This document shows, one piece after another, positions 42,533-42,650 of a stretch of DNA of 42,650 nt (positions are counted from its first letter, which is position 1; every line of letters begins with the position of its first letter). Source of the stretch: Ignavibacteria bacterium (GTDB lineage: Bacteria > Bacteroidota > Ignavibacteria > Tepidaquicellales > OLB5). Position numbers and translations under genes: made by a program. The stretch spans positions 1-42,650 of the forward strand of contig JAIOIK010000013.1 of assembly GCA_019912545.1 (NCBI GenBank), given 5' to 3'. The notes beneath the pieces were generated by a model that was given only the letters and a program-made list of their open reading frames with translations, had not been told where the DNA came from and searched no databases.

Positions 42533-42650
42533 CTAAGTACACGACAGTAAATGTACAACTTCATTAAATTCATAAGTGTTAGATATTTCTTTTGCTAAGA
42601 GCCTTTTAATAAATGAAGTTAAGTAGTCAAAGCCTACCCTAAAAATGCTT
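42533..42650 (-). mobile_element. Second IS4-type element, left end (cut by window edge)
   Basis: The terminal repeat ctaagtacacgaca (42533-42546) is identical to that at 32805. The minus-strand frame ends SIFRVGFDYLTSFIKRL..NEVVHLLSCT and its TAG stop is in the repeat, homologous but clearly diverged from the copy at 32805 (SIFRSGFDYITNIFIKRL..NEVSNFLSCT). It is therefore a different member of the same family, not a recent duplicate. Its integrity is unknown. Confidence 0.85.

Noticed and set aside
1-42650. tRNA or rRNA genes
   Set aside because: No T-loop or rRNA core sequence was recognised on either strand by reading; a covariance search would be decisive.

Overview
The window looks like a chromosome segment of an AT-rich bacterium from the Bacteroidota/Ignavibacteriota/Chlorobiota group. 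The grounds are a nitrous-oxide accessory cluster in the clade II style (nosB-like, nosL, nosD, nosF, nosY), a ThyX thymidylate synthase, many genes without a Shine-Dalgarno sequence but with A-rich leaders, a TTG-N17-TAnnTTTG type promoter in front of a toxin-antitoxin pair, and many short palindromic repeats. This placement is inference from gene content; no rRNA or tRNA gene was seen.

Layout. 1-4430: tail of an IS3-type transposase, then the nos accessory genes (copper delivery and maturation for N2O reductase); nosZ is not in the window. 4430-13100: a secreted alpha/beta hydrolase, an MNT/HEPN toxin-antitoxin pair, Ppx/GppA phosphatase, a REP-associated transposase (RAYT) carrying its own REP hairpins in frame, TruA with another repeat in its C-terminus, a large secreted protein of unknown function, DoxX, and a repeat island. 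13100-22700: a stress- and envelope-flavoured block with a cupin, a GNAT-nitrilase fusion, a Balon/baeRF-type ribosome-hibernation protein divergent from a tandem universal stress protein, a DUF389 membrane protein, a methyltransferase and a CPA1 sodium/proton antiporter.

22700-26800: a gene-poor stretch with a short inverted-repeat element, terminators on both strands and a possible structured RNA; then an operon of a small ribbon-helix-helix-like protein, two small exported proteins and an outer-membrane barrel, divergent from a large helical protein. 26900-32700: hemerythrin and a signalling block (hybrid kinase, stand-alone receiver, NarL-type regulator and its HisKA_3 kinase). 32805-33878: a decayed IS4-type element with two in-frame stops. 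34200-42650: an orphan kinase divergent from a DUF4239 membrane protein, ThyX, VapBC, an APC permease, a secreted beta-propeller-like protein and the end of a second IS4-type copy.

The most notable features are the density of several independent repeat families, some read in frame inside genes; the Balon-like/Usp neighbourhood; the candidate RNA at about 23.18-23.38 kb; and the small secreted-protein operon headed by a putative DNA-binding protein. Plasmid, phage and CRISPR features were not seen.
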